From Chara braunii (taxonomy: Eukaryota; Streptophyta; Charophyceae; Charales; Characeae): 39,060 nucleotides of DNA. Positions 1-10,520 of the stretch are shown here, one piece after another. The position numbers were made by a program, and so were the translations under genes. The stretch is taken from assembly GCA_003427395.1 (NCBI GenBank), contig BFEA01000039.1:959221-998280 (forward strand). Reading direction: 5' to 3'. Under the pieces are notes generated by a model that searched no databases, was not told where the DNA came from, and worked only from the letters and a program-made list of their open reading frames with translations. Position 1 is the stretch's first letter. Every line of letters starts with the position of its first letter.

Positions 1-720
1 CTCTTAGCGCTCGTCCTCCTGATGCGCTGTTGCTCCCCCCACGCCATTGCCTGCTCTGCCCCGCTGGGTTCTCACTCGCCTTTTCCGCGGTTCGAACAGC
101 GTCCGCTCCCTGGTCTGGCCGAAAGCTCCCTCATCCCAGGATGGTTTCCGAGGGGCCTGTTGTCTTAGCCAGCCTACTTAGTCGTTCGCCCTTGTAGCTT
201 GTCCGACGAGCACTATGGCCCTCTGGCTTCACTGCCAGTTCCGCCTATTGCAGATAGCGCAGCGGCTTCATAATCGCGCCAGACCAGTCCTACTACCTGG
301 AGGTCCCCCTCTCCGAACGAATCAGCCGCGGAAATGCGCCCCGATTTATCCTCCCCCTTTCATTCCCGACTCCATTCTATCGTTGCCTGTTGCCTCTCCG
401 CCCCGCTTTCGACCGGCCTCCCCTCATCTCCCGTCTGTGCCCAAGGCCTTTCCCTACTGTCCATGTACCCGGTACAACTCCGGGTCCGGGTTCACCCCCT
501 CTCTTCCTTCACTGTTGGACAGCGCCACACTGCCCGTCCAGCCCGGCTGTCTGTTGCTCCGCTTCGCTGTCCGCCCCCCTTGCTCTGCCCAGGCAGAGTT
601 GGCCACCCTTTTGGGTCCCCAACGGGCAACTCCCACACAGGCCGTCCTGCAGTTGGGGGCGCGGGCCTACTGCAGGCCCACAACACGGTTCCATACGGTC
701 CACTACATGTCGTAGTACCG
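1..720. other. GC-rich stretch, no gene recognised
   Basis: Proline- and serine-rich open frames overlap on both strands here, as expected for C-rich DNA with few stops. None shows a known domain, signal peptide or consistent splice structure. I see nothing to support a gene. Confidence 0.4.
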
Positions 721-860
721 AGGTGGGCCCTGCCATTGTGCCCCGGGCATAGTCCGCCAGCTCGCGGGTCCCAATGGCCCGCTTACACTCAACCCTCTCA
801 CAGCAAATCGCGGGGGCGGCCAATACATCCACCAAAGGCCCCGCCGCAGATACTCCCCCC
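721..860 (-). repeat. Dispersed repeat, copy A (inverted)
   Basis: Read on the minus strand this contains GATTTGCTGTGAGAGGGTTG followed by GAGTGTAAGCGGGCCATTGGG and a further 40 or so bases. These align with segments near 1830-1920 and 2100-2160 on the plus strand. The copies are clearly diverged. The family is not identified and no terminal structures are visible. Confidence 0.55.
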
Positions 861-1203
861 TCGCCGTGGATCAGAATACCCGCCATCCCTCCAAAGCACC
901 GTACATTCAAGGTCCTCGACTGCCGTGACGACCATCGAGTCTGGCGTCACGTCCGGGCCAACGGCACGCCGGAGCATAACAAAAATTAATACAACAATGA
1001 TTTAATATAGGATACAAACAGACATCGTGTGGCCCGCTAGTCCGTGACGCCGCGCACGCCTAGGCAGTGCAAAGTTGCGCCTCACCGTCAATACCCCACG
1101 CCGCCACGCGCGCCACTCACCTCGACAAGAGCCTATGCTTCCACTCATGCGCACGCCGTCAGGCGGGCGACACTGCACTTGCGTGACTTGCAAAAAAAAC
1201 ACG

Positions 1204-1229
1204 CCAAATACCCTTGTAAGGGTATTTGG
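1204..1229. repeat. Perfect 26-base palindrome
   Basis: Two 12-base arms (CCAAATACCCTT and its exact reverse complement) are separated by GT. As RNA or extruded DNA this is a perfect hairpin with a very tight loop. It lies just after an A8 run. It may be the core of a small foldback element. Confidence 0.85.
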
Positions 1230-1319
1230 TACGACACCAGTAGGTCAAGGCGTTGGCTTGGGGCGTTTCAGTGCGACCGTGCAGCAGGCGGAGCCCGTTC
1301 ATATGGGCTTCCACTAGTG

Positions 1320-1361
1320 CCAATGCCAACCTTAGGCATAACATTGTTGGTTATGGCATTG
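1320..1361. repeat. Imperfect hairpin
   Basis: CCAATGCC plus AACC on the left pairs with GGTT plus GGCATTGG on the right, with an AT bulge and a loop of about 17 bases. No gene is attached to it. It sits 90 bases from the perfect palindrome at 1204. Confidence 0.6.
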
Positions 1362-1805
1362 GACTTCCAGGGCAGAGGTACAAGGATCGAGGGTGGTGAC
1401 CCGCGGATGATGGAGCATTGGAGCGGTTGGAGGTGCCAAGGGGTTGAGGGCCCGGTGGGGCTATCCCCTTTGGTTTTTGTTGACGGCCCATCCGTGGGCC
1501 CGGTCGGCGTAACTGAGAGGGGTACGACGGTCTCCCTTCCCCAAAGCACTGGTTTCCGACGTTCGTATTTTTATTTTTACCGTTATTTTTATTTTTATTT
1601 CTCTTTAGTTATTTTTAGTTGTCGGTCCCGTTTCTGGCGCGAGGCAACAGCGCTGGTACCGGAGTTGTGTGCGGGGACCAGCGGGGCATGGTTCAACTGA
1701 TACGCCCATGAACTGTTGAAACACGGACTGAGGATTTCAACGTGCNTGCAAACCGGTGGCCCGGTGGGTGATTAGCCCACGAAGTGGAAAAGGCCTGGGT
1801 GGCGT

Positions 1806-1925
1806 GGCCCCTCTGAGGGTGCACCATCCGCCGACCACAATCTGCTACGAGGGGTTGGAGTGTGAGTGTGCCCGATGGGACTCGAAAGATGGTGAATTGC
1901 GCCCTCGGCACGGTCGGCCAGAGGA
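1806..1925 (+). repeat. Dispersed repeat, copy B
   Basis: Contains AATCTGCTACGAGGGGTTGG then AGTGTGAGTGTGCCCGATGGG and continues through a segment ending in GGCACGGTCGG. It aligns with copy A for roughly 100 bases and with copy C for about 60. Overlapping short open frames look like by-products. Confidence 0.55.
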
Positions 1926-2069
1926 CACCAAGGCAGCTGTTTACATGGAAGGCTTCGCCACTTCGACCTTCAAGTTCTCATTTGTGTATTTACTACTGCC
2001 ACCAAGCTCTGCACTGGGACCCGCTCCAACTAGGCTCACGCAGCAGGCGTCGCAGCAGGCCCGGAGGTG

Positions 2070-2180
2070 CTGAGGAGGGTCTATCTGCAGATGCACTGCC
2101 CGTCGCCCACGATCTGCAGTGAGAGATTTGAGTGTGAGCATGCCCGTTGGGTGCATCAAGGTGCGAGACCGGTCACACAG
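2070..2180 (+). repeat. Dispersed repeat, copy C
   Basis: Contains GATCTGCAGTGAGAGATTTG then AGTGTGAGCATGCCCGTTGGG, matching copies A and B. It lies about 265 bases downstream of copy B in the same orientation. Confidence 0.55.
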
Positions 2181-2816
2181 AATTGCCAAGGTCCTACAGT
2201 TTGCGAGTATGAGTGCCCATTTGTTAACAGCCTGCGTAGCTGCAGGGCAAGGGATTTTGCGGTCACATCTGGTGAGGACCGCATAATGCCCTATTTTACT
2301 TATTTTATTTTTGGTATGATTTTCGAGAGCTGGAAAAAATCTGTTTACAAGTGTTCTTGCACAACTTTTGGAAGGCGCCGAGTGACCAGCACTAAGTTGC
2401 CATTACTGCAGATGACCAGGGTTTGTCCCACTGAAAAAGGTACAGCAGTATGGCCTGGGACACACCCAATACCTTGAGATAATCTGTCCCAAAATCTGCA
2501 TATTTGCAGGTTTTGGGGCCTGCAGTGTGGGAGAACTGTGCCTTGGGCGCGGCGGGGAAGTGCGGTGACTGCAGCAGCATTGACTGTGTCCAGCTGCGCA
2601 TTTGGAACCCGTCTTTACTTCAGCCTTCAAAGCCCTCACTTGCAGGTTGTTACCACCCCCAAGGTCTGCACAGGGAATCGCTGACCGAGCATAGCCGGTA
2701 CACCCCCGAACTGCTGATATATGGGTTCAGGCTCGAACCCAGAAGCCTTTGGGTGGGGAGGGTGAAACCCACTCAGAGTTGCCTAGGCCCAGTCAGCTCA
2801 GTCAAGGTGTCTTAGT

Positions 2817-2875
2817 GCTTTTTTTATTTTTATTTATTTTTTTAATTTTTTAATTTTTTTTAATTTTTTTTCCTT
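2817..2875. repeat. T-rich low-complexity tract
   Basis: Runs of T separated by single A or AA, about 60 bases long. It follows a segment at 2725-2815 that contains a B-box-like GGTTCGAGCC on the minus strand, so it could be the tail of a decayed minus-strand retroposon read from its 5' side. That link is weak. Confidence 0.6.
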
Positions 2876-3170
2876 AAAACTATACTCTTCTCTCAATTTT
2901 CCTCACACTACCTATCTACCACTACTCCTCCCTGTAGGCATACAGGGAAACCCGTAGCATACCAGCGCCGTGTTTTTACGGCCCCTCGAGCCTGTAGGAT
3001 ACCGGCCAGGGGACGGCCGGTAGCACCAGGGATAAAGCGGACCAATCCCCCGTGCCTCCCCTCAGGCCCCTCCCCTACGAACATAGCAGACTCTGCTTGA
3101 TGNCGATCGGGGGATCCAGTGGTCTATCTCTTGGGTAGCGGGTGCCAAGTAAGCCCAGGAAGGTACATGA

Positions 3171-3242
3171 GGCCAATGGGGATTGAACCCATGACCTCCT
3201 AAATGCCACTTGCGAACCTTACCAACTGAGCTACCTGTGTCC
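3171..3242 (-). repeat. tRNA-like / SINE-head sequence
   Basis: On the minus strand a good pol III A box (TAGCTCAGTTGG) is followed by a B box (GGTTCAATCCC) at tRNA-like spacing, and the 5' end starts GGACACAGG. The D-arm and T-arm are recognisable. The acceptor ends do not pair convincingly and the anticodon arm is irregular, so this is more likely a SINE head or decayed tRNA than a working tRNA gene. Sequence to about 3060 may be the SINE body. It abuts a U6-like sequence in the opposite orientation. Confidence 0.6.
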
Positions 3243-3331
3243 TTCGGGAGATCTGGAACGATACAGAGCAGATTAGCATGGCCCGTGCGCAAGGCTGACT
3301 CGCATAAAGGGAGAGGTCGACCTCTCTTTTT
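3237..3331 (+). pseudogene. U6 snRNA-like sequence (truncated variant)
   Basis: Core U6 features are clear: GGAACGATACAGAG (the ACAGAG box), GATTAGCATGGCCC with the AGC triad, and TGCGCAAGG of the internal stem-loop. The 5' part is shortened: after CTTCGGGAGATCT about 14 bases normally present before TTGGAACGA are missing. The 3' end departs from U6 and is replaced by a perfect 16-base palindrome (3311-3326) followed by five Ts, which resembles a pol III stop. No plant-type USE or TATA box is seen upstream, where the tRNA-like sequence lies. Probably a U6-derived retrosequence, but the catalytic boxes are intact. Confidence 0.7.
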
Positions 3332-4410
3332 CGCTGGCTGATTGCGAGTGTTGTCCAAGAGGGTAAAGTAGCGCGGACTTCTAGGAGGAGTGGTAGTGTA
3401 GAGAGAGAGAGGAAGGATTAGAGGAGAGAGAGGCAGCGCTGAGGGACGCAGCACAACGAGGAGGGAAACCATCAGAGACAACAATAAAAGGGAGAGTGAT
3501 CTGGACGTGGGTCTGAGCGAGGTGCATTCGAAGTAGGAGGTGAAGAAGCAGAGGGGAACCCACTACTGATCGTGTTCCTCGTGGTGGTCACACTGCTGCG
3601 GATGGCGATCACCCTGCTCCTCGTGATCATCATCTTCATACTCGATGCTACTTGGTGTCATGCCCATCTTCGAGCTCACATACATAGAAAGGGAAGGCCG
3701 TGCTCGTAGTGACCGCGCTGCTGATTCATGGCGATTACGTTGCCACTCCCGACCGTTACCTCCCCGCTAGCGGTCGTCCTCCCGCCTGTAGCAACGGATG
3801 CTTGCTCTGCTGATGAGTTTCGAGTGAACCTGGTCAGGACCCAGGCCAGATGCATTAGCAAGAAGGCGGCGGGGAAGGAACGGAGATGGCGGAGGGAAAT
3901 ATGGACAGCTCGCTCGAATTGTGATAGAACTAGGCAAAGAGGGAGTCTACATGGGGGTTTTGAGGGCTGGCGAGCCCGAATCTGCGGTCAGAATAAGGCG
4001 GGAGTTAGTAAAAGAAGAGTTACAGAAGGAATAGATTGCGCGGAGGGGGTTGAGAAAGGTAGTAAAGAAGGAAAGCGAGGTAGAAGTTGCTGTTCCTCGG
4101 TCATTTCTTGACCGATTTGGGCAAACCAAAATGCTATCTGGGGGTTTCCGGACGATGCGAACACGATGGCAGTGTTAGAATTGCCCATAGATCAGTGGTT
4201 TGGCCGGGGTCAGTACTAATAGCTGCGCCCAGGACTGAAGCTTTCTTTTGAAGCATAAAAATATGGTGAATCTTCCTGTGTTTTAGGGGGAGATCCATTC
4301 TCATTATAGCTGGCAGCAATCCTGACGGCATCCGACTTGGTAGTGTTCGTAGGCGGCAGCCATCCTGGTATTCATGGTGCTCGTCGGACCACGTTCGCGC
4401 TCGCCTCGAT
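3332..4410. other. Unassigned, purine-rich to mixed sequence
   Basis: 3370-3440 is GA-rich. The rest is of unremarkable composition. Short open frames on both strands have no recognisable domains. Confidence 0.4.
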
Positions 4411-4474
4411 GTTGCTGCCCCGTGCGTTCAATTCGCGGTCGTGTTGCTGCCCCGTGCGTTCAATTCGCGGTCGT
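4411..4474 (+). repeat. 32-bp tandem duplication
   Basis: Two identical 32-base units, each beginning GTTGCTGCCCCGTGCGTTCA, followed by short GTGATC repeats. Identity suggests a recent event. Confidence 0.9.
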
Positions 4475-6330
4475 GATCGTGATCCTGTGCATCACCTCCC
4501 TCAGCCACGTGACCTCAAGGTTGTTGTGTCTATTGTCTTTTCGGAGTTCCGCTACCGATCTGATGCAGGTACTGCGGGAGAGCGTGGGAAACCGGGAAGG
4601 AGAAAAGAAATGGGCGCTTACCCTGACAAATCGGTGATGTAGGAGGAACGGAAAGTCGGGTCGAGGGAGAAGGCTAGCGGGGGTATGAAGGGAAGTGGAA
4701 CGTACCTGGACGTACTAGGGCGATAGATTCATTCTCATTTTTTGTACTTTGGTGAGTACTGGAACGAGACGTGTGAATGTGTTCCTCCTAATAGTCGTCG
4801 CTGTTCGATGGTAATTTACTATTGTCCCGGTGGTCGGCTCCCACGTCATTATAATCCATTCGATGCTCGTCCAAGCAAGCTTCGCCATTTATGTTCCTTG
4901 CCTCGATGATCTCCCTCAGTGTGTTCCACGTCGGGGTGGTAGGCAGTGAATGAGCAGGGAAGGAAAGAGAAAGAAGGGGAGAAGTGAGTGGGATTACTTG
5001 TTATTGTCGGGGCTCGTTCGTCGTACACATCGGCACCATTATTGCCATCCGTATGCTTGGGCCGTCCTATCTGGACTGTCGTACTCGTACTCGGAGGCCA
5101 TTGTGCTGTCTGTCGCGGTTGGGGTCGTGATGGAAGCAAGCGTTCCTGTCAGTTGTCTGTCTTGCGTGGGCACTAAGAAAAGCGAACGAGTCTGACTGCA
5201 ATTTCGACCAGATGAGTTGGAAGGAGGGAAGTAGAGAGGGAGGATGTCCACTTGCGTGGCATGCATCTGGCACGGTTCCAGTGAAGGACTCATTTCGATG
5301 TTGCTCATCCAGTTGATGGGAGTGGCCTGAGTCCTGCAGCAAGGTTGGAGACTTGCCTCCTGAAGGGCGCGCTGCTCGTCCTTCGATGGAAGTAGCGTGA
5401 AGCCTGCGGATTTGTTGCCAGCGAANCTTCCCGACTCTAGCGAAGATTCATTCCAATTTTTGCACTTTTGGTGAAGTAACGGGGTCGGGGCGCTTCGTCA
5501 TCTTCGAAGCTCATCGTCTGTACGGGAGGTTGGTATAAGAGAGAGAGAGAGAGAGAGGGAGAGGGGAACCTGCTTGGCAAGCTGGCCGTGCGGGGAGAAA
5601 CCGACAGTCGAGCTAAGTGCCAAACGGACGGGCCGTCCTTAGCTGGTGGAGTGATTTTGTCCAGTTAGTTCAGTTAACGAACGAGATCTCGGCCTGCTAG
5701 AGCATAGCGAAACTTGATAGATTAAGGGCTCTTTCTTGATTCTATGGGTGGTGAGGTTCAGTTCTACCACTGTTTGCTGTGCTTTGACTACATTAGTATG
5801 GGCGGAGGCGGGCCTGTTCGATTACCGCATTCTCCAGACTAAGACAACACTCGTTTTGGCTAAGGTTTCAGTGTGCCGTGCGGATTACTAGCGCTGCTGC
5901 TAAGTGACCGAAGTGTAACAGCCACCTTATGACAAATCCCTGAGGCAAGCTGTTCTTGTAGTTTGACCAGTTGCTGAGGCAAGCATTGGTCGATTTTTGT
6001 CGTGGATGCGCTGTGCTGAAAGGGAATGACTGAGTAAGTTACAACTGCCTTTGGACGTGATGGGCTGCCGGCCTGCCGGAGGGCGCAACTACTGTGTTCA
6101 GCGGTGACGAGCGGTTGCCGCTGCCGCATATCTAAGTACTGGCTAATGCTAGCTTCAGCAGCCCTCGACAGCTGTTGGCTGAGGCCGAAGTATTGTTATC
6201 GGAGCAGGAGTATTTATTGTGGCCAGATTTGGTAGAAAGTGATGCGGAATCGAGGGGAGGAGTAAGTCTGAGCAAACAGTGACGGAAAGCAGTTGCTGTA
6301 CACTCAGATGAGAGGGTATGCCACTTGTTA
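4475..6330. other. Unassigned non-coding sequence
   Basis: Contains a short (GA)n tract at about 5540-5560. A weakly similar segment is found at both 4730-4770 and 5440-5480 (ATTCATTC followed by TTTTG and ACTTTTGGTGA-like sequence). No gene recognised. Confidence 0.4.
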
Positions 6331-6332
6331 CT

Positions 6333-7185
6333 TAAAGTCGGGGGCTACTGTTGTAAGCCGGTCCGCAGACGTCGACTTCGGGGAGGGGCTGGCAGCAGAG
6401 GTAAGGACGTTGCCATTAAGTGTCAGAGCAGTGACTGTGGCTAAATTGACTTGTTGACTGCGTTTTAAAACGTTGGTGCACTCACTGTTGTGTTCGTTGG
6501 CTAGGTGTGAACGACTGATACTAGCGATGGGAGACTACTATTGTCATGGATTGTTGTGCACGACAGCGGTTTTGGTTGGCTGTGCATGAATGACTGCTGC
6601 AGGCTGAGGGAAACTGTTGCTGCTGCTGCGGGCTGTGCACAGGCTACCGCTACAGGTTGCTGTAGGTTGTGTACGGACTACCGCTGCTGTTGAGTGCAGC
6701 TGTTACTATTGACCGCCGCTGTGTACTGCTGCGGTGTGTGGACTGTGGTTGTTGTTGACTTCTGTCACTACTGTTGATTCATGTTATTTTTTGTGACCAC
6801 CACTGTATGCCGCTGCTGCTGGCTACAACTGCTGTTGCTGCTGGCTACAACTGTTGTTGCCGTGACCGCTGCCGAGTGTTGCGGGTGCACCTAACGGCTA
6901 TTGCGGGCCGCTGTGCGACTGTGGTTGGACTGCAAGAGTGGTTGTTTTTGCAGCATGGTAGAGTGGTGGCGAGGGGAGTTAGTGCTGCGATCTAGGAGAT
7001 CGTAAGGGGGTTGAGTTCGGCAATCGAGTTCAGCAGTTAACTCCGGTTTGATCAAGCTGTCACGTTGGCTGCCATTACGGGCACCTTAGGCGTCCGAATA
7101 TTTCAAGGCCCTCTCCCGCAAGTCTGAGCGCACCTCCCCTGTATCTGAGAGTCTAAACCTGTCTCTTTCTATCCTTCTCACTCTC
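6333..7185 (+). mobile_element. Possible LTR preceded by a polypurine-like tract
   Basis: AAAGTCGGGGGCTACTG followed by TTGTAAGCC resembles the polypurine-tract/LTR junction of plant Ty3/gypsy elements. A matching second LTR was not found, and upstream frames show no polyprotein. The 3' limit is a guess at the CT-rich stretch near 7180. 6600-6860 is rich in CTG/GCT triplets, with TGCTGCTGGCTACAACTG occurring twice. Weak call. Confidence 0.2.
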
Positions 7186-7412
7186 AGTCTAGTTTAAGGT
7201 TATGAGTGGAAGGCGGCAGGCGGGATTGCAACCCGTAGGACCGCAGCAAGACCTTGTGGGAGGTCCACCCACCGATTGCGGGAGCTCTGCCGGAACCTAG
7301 GCGGGGTTCTGGAGGCAGGGAACTTCAGGTGTAATTTCGTCTGACGCGTGTGATCCTTTCCCCTAACTGTTATCCTTGGGTTATCTGAATATAGGTATGT
7401 GAGGATTATACT

Positions 7413-8222
7413 ATCTGGCAGACCGGGCACCCTAAGTTGGGAAAGCCAGTCAGTACGTCAGGTAGAACAAGAAGAAAAGAGGCGTAAGTGAATTATACAA
7501 TGGAGGTAACTCGGGCAGGCTGAGCGTACCCCTAAGTTAGGGCGGTTCAGTCCTATGCTCGTAATAATACAAAGGTGCAGAGAGTTAGTATAAATCTTCT
7601 TGTATTTTCCCTTCTAAACACAAGGCAGGATTGAATGTCTCCCTAAATTGGGTAGGTCTGATCACTTGCTTAATAAGAGAGAAACATATAAAGTTTGTGA
7701 AGTATATCATAGGTTATTCTCTTATATTGTCGTTACGGAGACTAAGCGTACCCTTAAGTTAGGTCGGCTTAGTCACACGTCTTCTGCACTTTGTTCAGGC
7801 AGATCGGGCGTACCCATAAATTAGGGCAGCCTGGTCATACTGTCTTATGTATCTAAAACTGTTTAGGCTAGGTAGGAGTACCCTTAAGTTAGGGCGGCCT
7901 AGTGATATGCCCTTGTCGTTGACGTGATGTAGGTTGGACGTACCCTTAAGTTAGGGCGGTCCGACCTTTTGGTTTTCGTACTTGTTTTAGGCACGTTAGG
8001 CAAACCCCTAAGTTGGGGCAGCCTAATCCTATGCCCTACGTAACCTTGTCTAGAGTTGACTAGGCATACCCTTAAGTTAGGGCAGTCGACTTTATGCTTT
8101 ATGTCGTCAGTTAAGCAGAAGTCAGACATACCCTTAAATTAGGGCGATCTGGTCATATGTTTTATGACTAAAGTCGATGTGGTGTTGAACATACCCTTAA
8201 GTTAGGGCAGTCCAGTTGTGCG
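7413..8222 (+). repeat. Array of 11 regularly spaced hairpins
   Basis: A core close to TACCCTTAAGTTAGGGC recurs at about 7428, 7528, 7638, 7749, 7811, 7879, 7941, 8003, 8068, 8129 and 8192. Spacing is about 110 bases for the first units, then 61-68. Each core is itself a small stem (CCC/GGG) and is flanked by arms that differ between units yet pair within a unit: GACTAAGC with GCTTAGTC, GGTTGGAC with GTCCGACC, GTTGACT with AGTCGAC, GTTAGGC with GCCTAAT. In one unit the inner stem is CCCC/GGGG, a paired change. Spacers often contain TATGCC or TATGYYYT. It encodes no convincing protein. It may be a structured satellite, a multi-hairpin non-coding RNA, or nested foldback elements. Confidence 0.85.
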
Positions 8223-8665
8223 TACTTTACTTGTTTACTTAGGCAGGTTTATCTAATCGTATGCCATAAGCAAGGGGGACATACAAAGGGAGAGGAACTG
8301 AGTGACCTAGCGAACTACTTGGCCTAAATTGATGTGGGATTGTGAGAGAGGTTTGTTTATGCATGCTTGTGAACTCTCACTCTGGGCGTTTTTTTGATCG
8401 GTTAGCTGCTTAGATGCTCGCCAAGTGATGGAGCCATATGTAGGTGAGACGGATGATGGGAGAGAGAGCTTGGGATAAAGATAGCACTAACCTTACTTGA
8501 AGATAAAAGTAATGATAGCTCACGATACCATCTTCTAGAAGGGATCGTGTAAACTATCTCCAGTTCTAACTATCAAGCAAGTCTCAGGAGTTTGTCCCCA
8601 GTATAGCTTTGCTTTGTCTTTCTGTTTTCAGCTTTGTATATTTCTTGGGAACCTCCTGTTTCTAC

Positions 8666-8852
8666 GGGAAGCGCTGCCGAAATTTCTACAACTCTCAAAG
8701 AGTTGGTCATTTTTGGACTCGTAGAAATTATGGAATGGCATTTTTCCTATGGGAAGTGCTGCCGAAATTTTGCAGAATTTGGAGAGTCAGATTATTTCAG
8801 CTATGAAAAATTTGACAATCCATCCTGTTTAGGGGATATGCTGCCGAAATTT
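8666..8852 (+). repeat. Degenerate repeat, three copies of about 83 bp
   Basis: GGGAAGYGCTGCCGAAATTT appears at 8666, 8751 and, in altered form, 8832. Sequence between the copies is much diverged. An open frame across this region reads through repeats and is probably not a gene. Confidence 0.65.
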
Positions 8853-8969
8853 CTTTTATTTTTAGATAAAAATCAGAGATTAGTTAAAAAGGTAGGATTA
8901 TTTTTTGATCATTCAAGCATGGCTTGGTTACTGGCCTGTGCTGCATTGCAGATCACCTTTATTTAGATT

Positions 8970-9690
8970 GATTTGAGGCTTGACTGTCTTCAAGCGGATC
9001 CTACGAGGATCATTTTTCTGCTATCCCTTGATAACAGGTCGGTTTTCGGCTCAACTCCAATCCACTTTTGCTACTTAACCTAAAGGCTTTAACCCTGTGG
9101 TTTGATTTGTTTTGTTGTGTTTTCACCCGGATTTAATTGAACGACCATTTAATAAAGATGTTGAGCATTTTAGTTTGAGGGTTGCGCAAAGAGTGAGGTT
9201 TGTATCGCTAAAGCGAGAGGTGTGAGCGCAGAGAATGATCGAAGTTGACCCCGTGTAGTGTGTGTTCTGTTGATGTGGATCCTTGATGTGATTGCAGGTA
9301 TGTTTTGTGAGTTGAATCCAAACTTGATTTGTCAATGATTATATATATACTTTTGAAGAAAGCCGCACTATGATTGTGAGAGTGATCGTCTCCTTTCTCA
9401 TAACCTTTATATCATAATTTTTTGTGTTCGCACGACCCATTGAGGTCGCGCACAGTAATTAAATAAATTCCACATCGAGAGAAAAAAAATCCCCCTTAGC
9501 TTTTGCTTTTTAGAATTAGCATGCTTGAACGTTGTAGTCCGTGGTAGCCGTCAAAGTCAAACCGCCTGATCTCTGACCACCACGATAGTTTGGAGTTGTT
9601 TACTTAACCCCTCTGCATAAGAGAGTGCAGAAGAGAGTGTGGTCTTCAAGCGCGCATAGCGGCTATCTAGCGTCCAGAGATTAACCCCTC
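8970..9690. other. Unassigned, moderately AT-rich
   Basis: No gene or repeat recognised. A CCACATCGAG at about 9472 weakly recalls a plant snRNA upstream element, but no TATA box or snRNA follows. Confidence 0.4.
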
Positions 9691-10520
9691 AAGGTGTTTG
9701 TCAGCCGACACTTGATTGTCGAATGTAACCCTCGAGATTATCGAGGCTCGCACGATTACGAGTACTACATGCAAATGCTCGCACATGCTCGCATGGCTGG
9801 TCGATATGAGGAGGTCATGCGCTCGCACGACTCTTATACGAAAATCCACCGCGCGATACGCATCCGATTTTCGCGGCATAAAGTTATGGGTTGGAAACTG
9901 AAGGGACTAGGAGTAATGTGGCGTTGCTGGGTTGTTATGTCATTGACTTCTGGTTGTAAGTGTTGTGGTGTAACGCGTGATGCGTATGATACATCCTCGT
10001 CGACCAGCTTCAGTCGCGTTTGGAAACTCAGCCCCCCAGTACAGCGTTCGCGTGCGGGTTCGATTTTTGGGCGATCGACCACGCGTACCCCCTATGCTAC
10101 AACGAACGAGAAACGCCCTCGGCTGGGCCACCTCTGCAATTGCATACGAAAAGCCTTCGCATGTGGTTCAGTAGCTCGACGGGGATACGACCACCTAAGG
10201 AATGGTGACAGCTCCCGCAGGTGAAAGTAAGCGGTGCCTCGCGTGACCCTGTCCTGCCGTAGAGGATCGCGAGAGGTACGGCTGGCGCACTCGACTGGAG
10301 TGGCAAATGCTCTCCGCGACAAGTCCTGCCAAATCCTGCGTGGCGCGGCTGGGAGGGTCCCCGTGAGGGACCGATGCGCTCGACAGTACCCGCCCAATGG
10401 GGATGTGTTCGGCAGCCCTCTACTCTGCACTCGACCAAACATGTTCGATTCCGGATCGGCTAAGTGTTCGAACATGTTCGGATGCTTGGTGGGGCGCTCA
10501 ACATGTTCGTTGTGCTACAT
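9691..10520. other. CG-containing stretch with GCTCGCA and ACATGTTCG motifs
   Basis: CTCGCAC/GCTCGCA words cluster at 9745-9830. ACATGTTCG recurs three times at 10439-10507, once as part of GTTCGAACATGTTCG, which contains two overlapping palindromes. Open frames on both strands overlap and have no known domain. Confidence 0.4.

Noticed and set aside
215-1005. Proline/serine-rich open frames up to 223 codons
   Set aside because: Several overlapping frames on both strands in GC-rich DNA with a repeat inside; no domain or codon pattern supports a gene.
3805-3835. Hammerhead ribozyme core (CTGATGAG)
   Set aside because: The GAAA that should follow stem II is missing (GAAC is present with poor stem pairing), and no cleavage-site helix was found.
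7428-8208. Telomeric repeats (TTAGGG/CCCTAA words)
   Set aside because: The words occur singly within each hairpin core and not in tandem; they reflect the stem sequence.
7413-8222. CRISPR array
   Set aside because: The spacing is regular, but the repeat is itself the variable-armed hairpin, spacers are related to each other, no cas genes are present and the genome is eukaryotic.
8634-8966. 110-codon open frame
   Set aside because: It passes through a three-copy degenerate DNA repeat; no domain.
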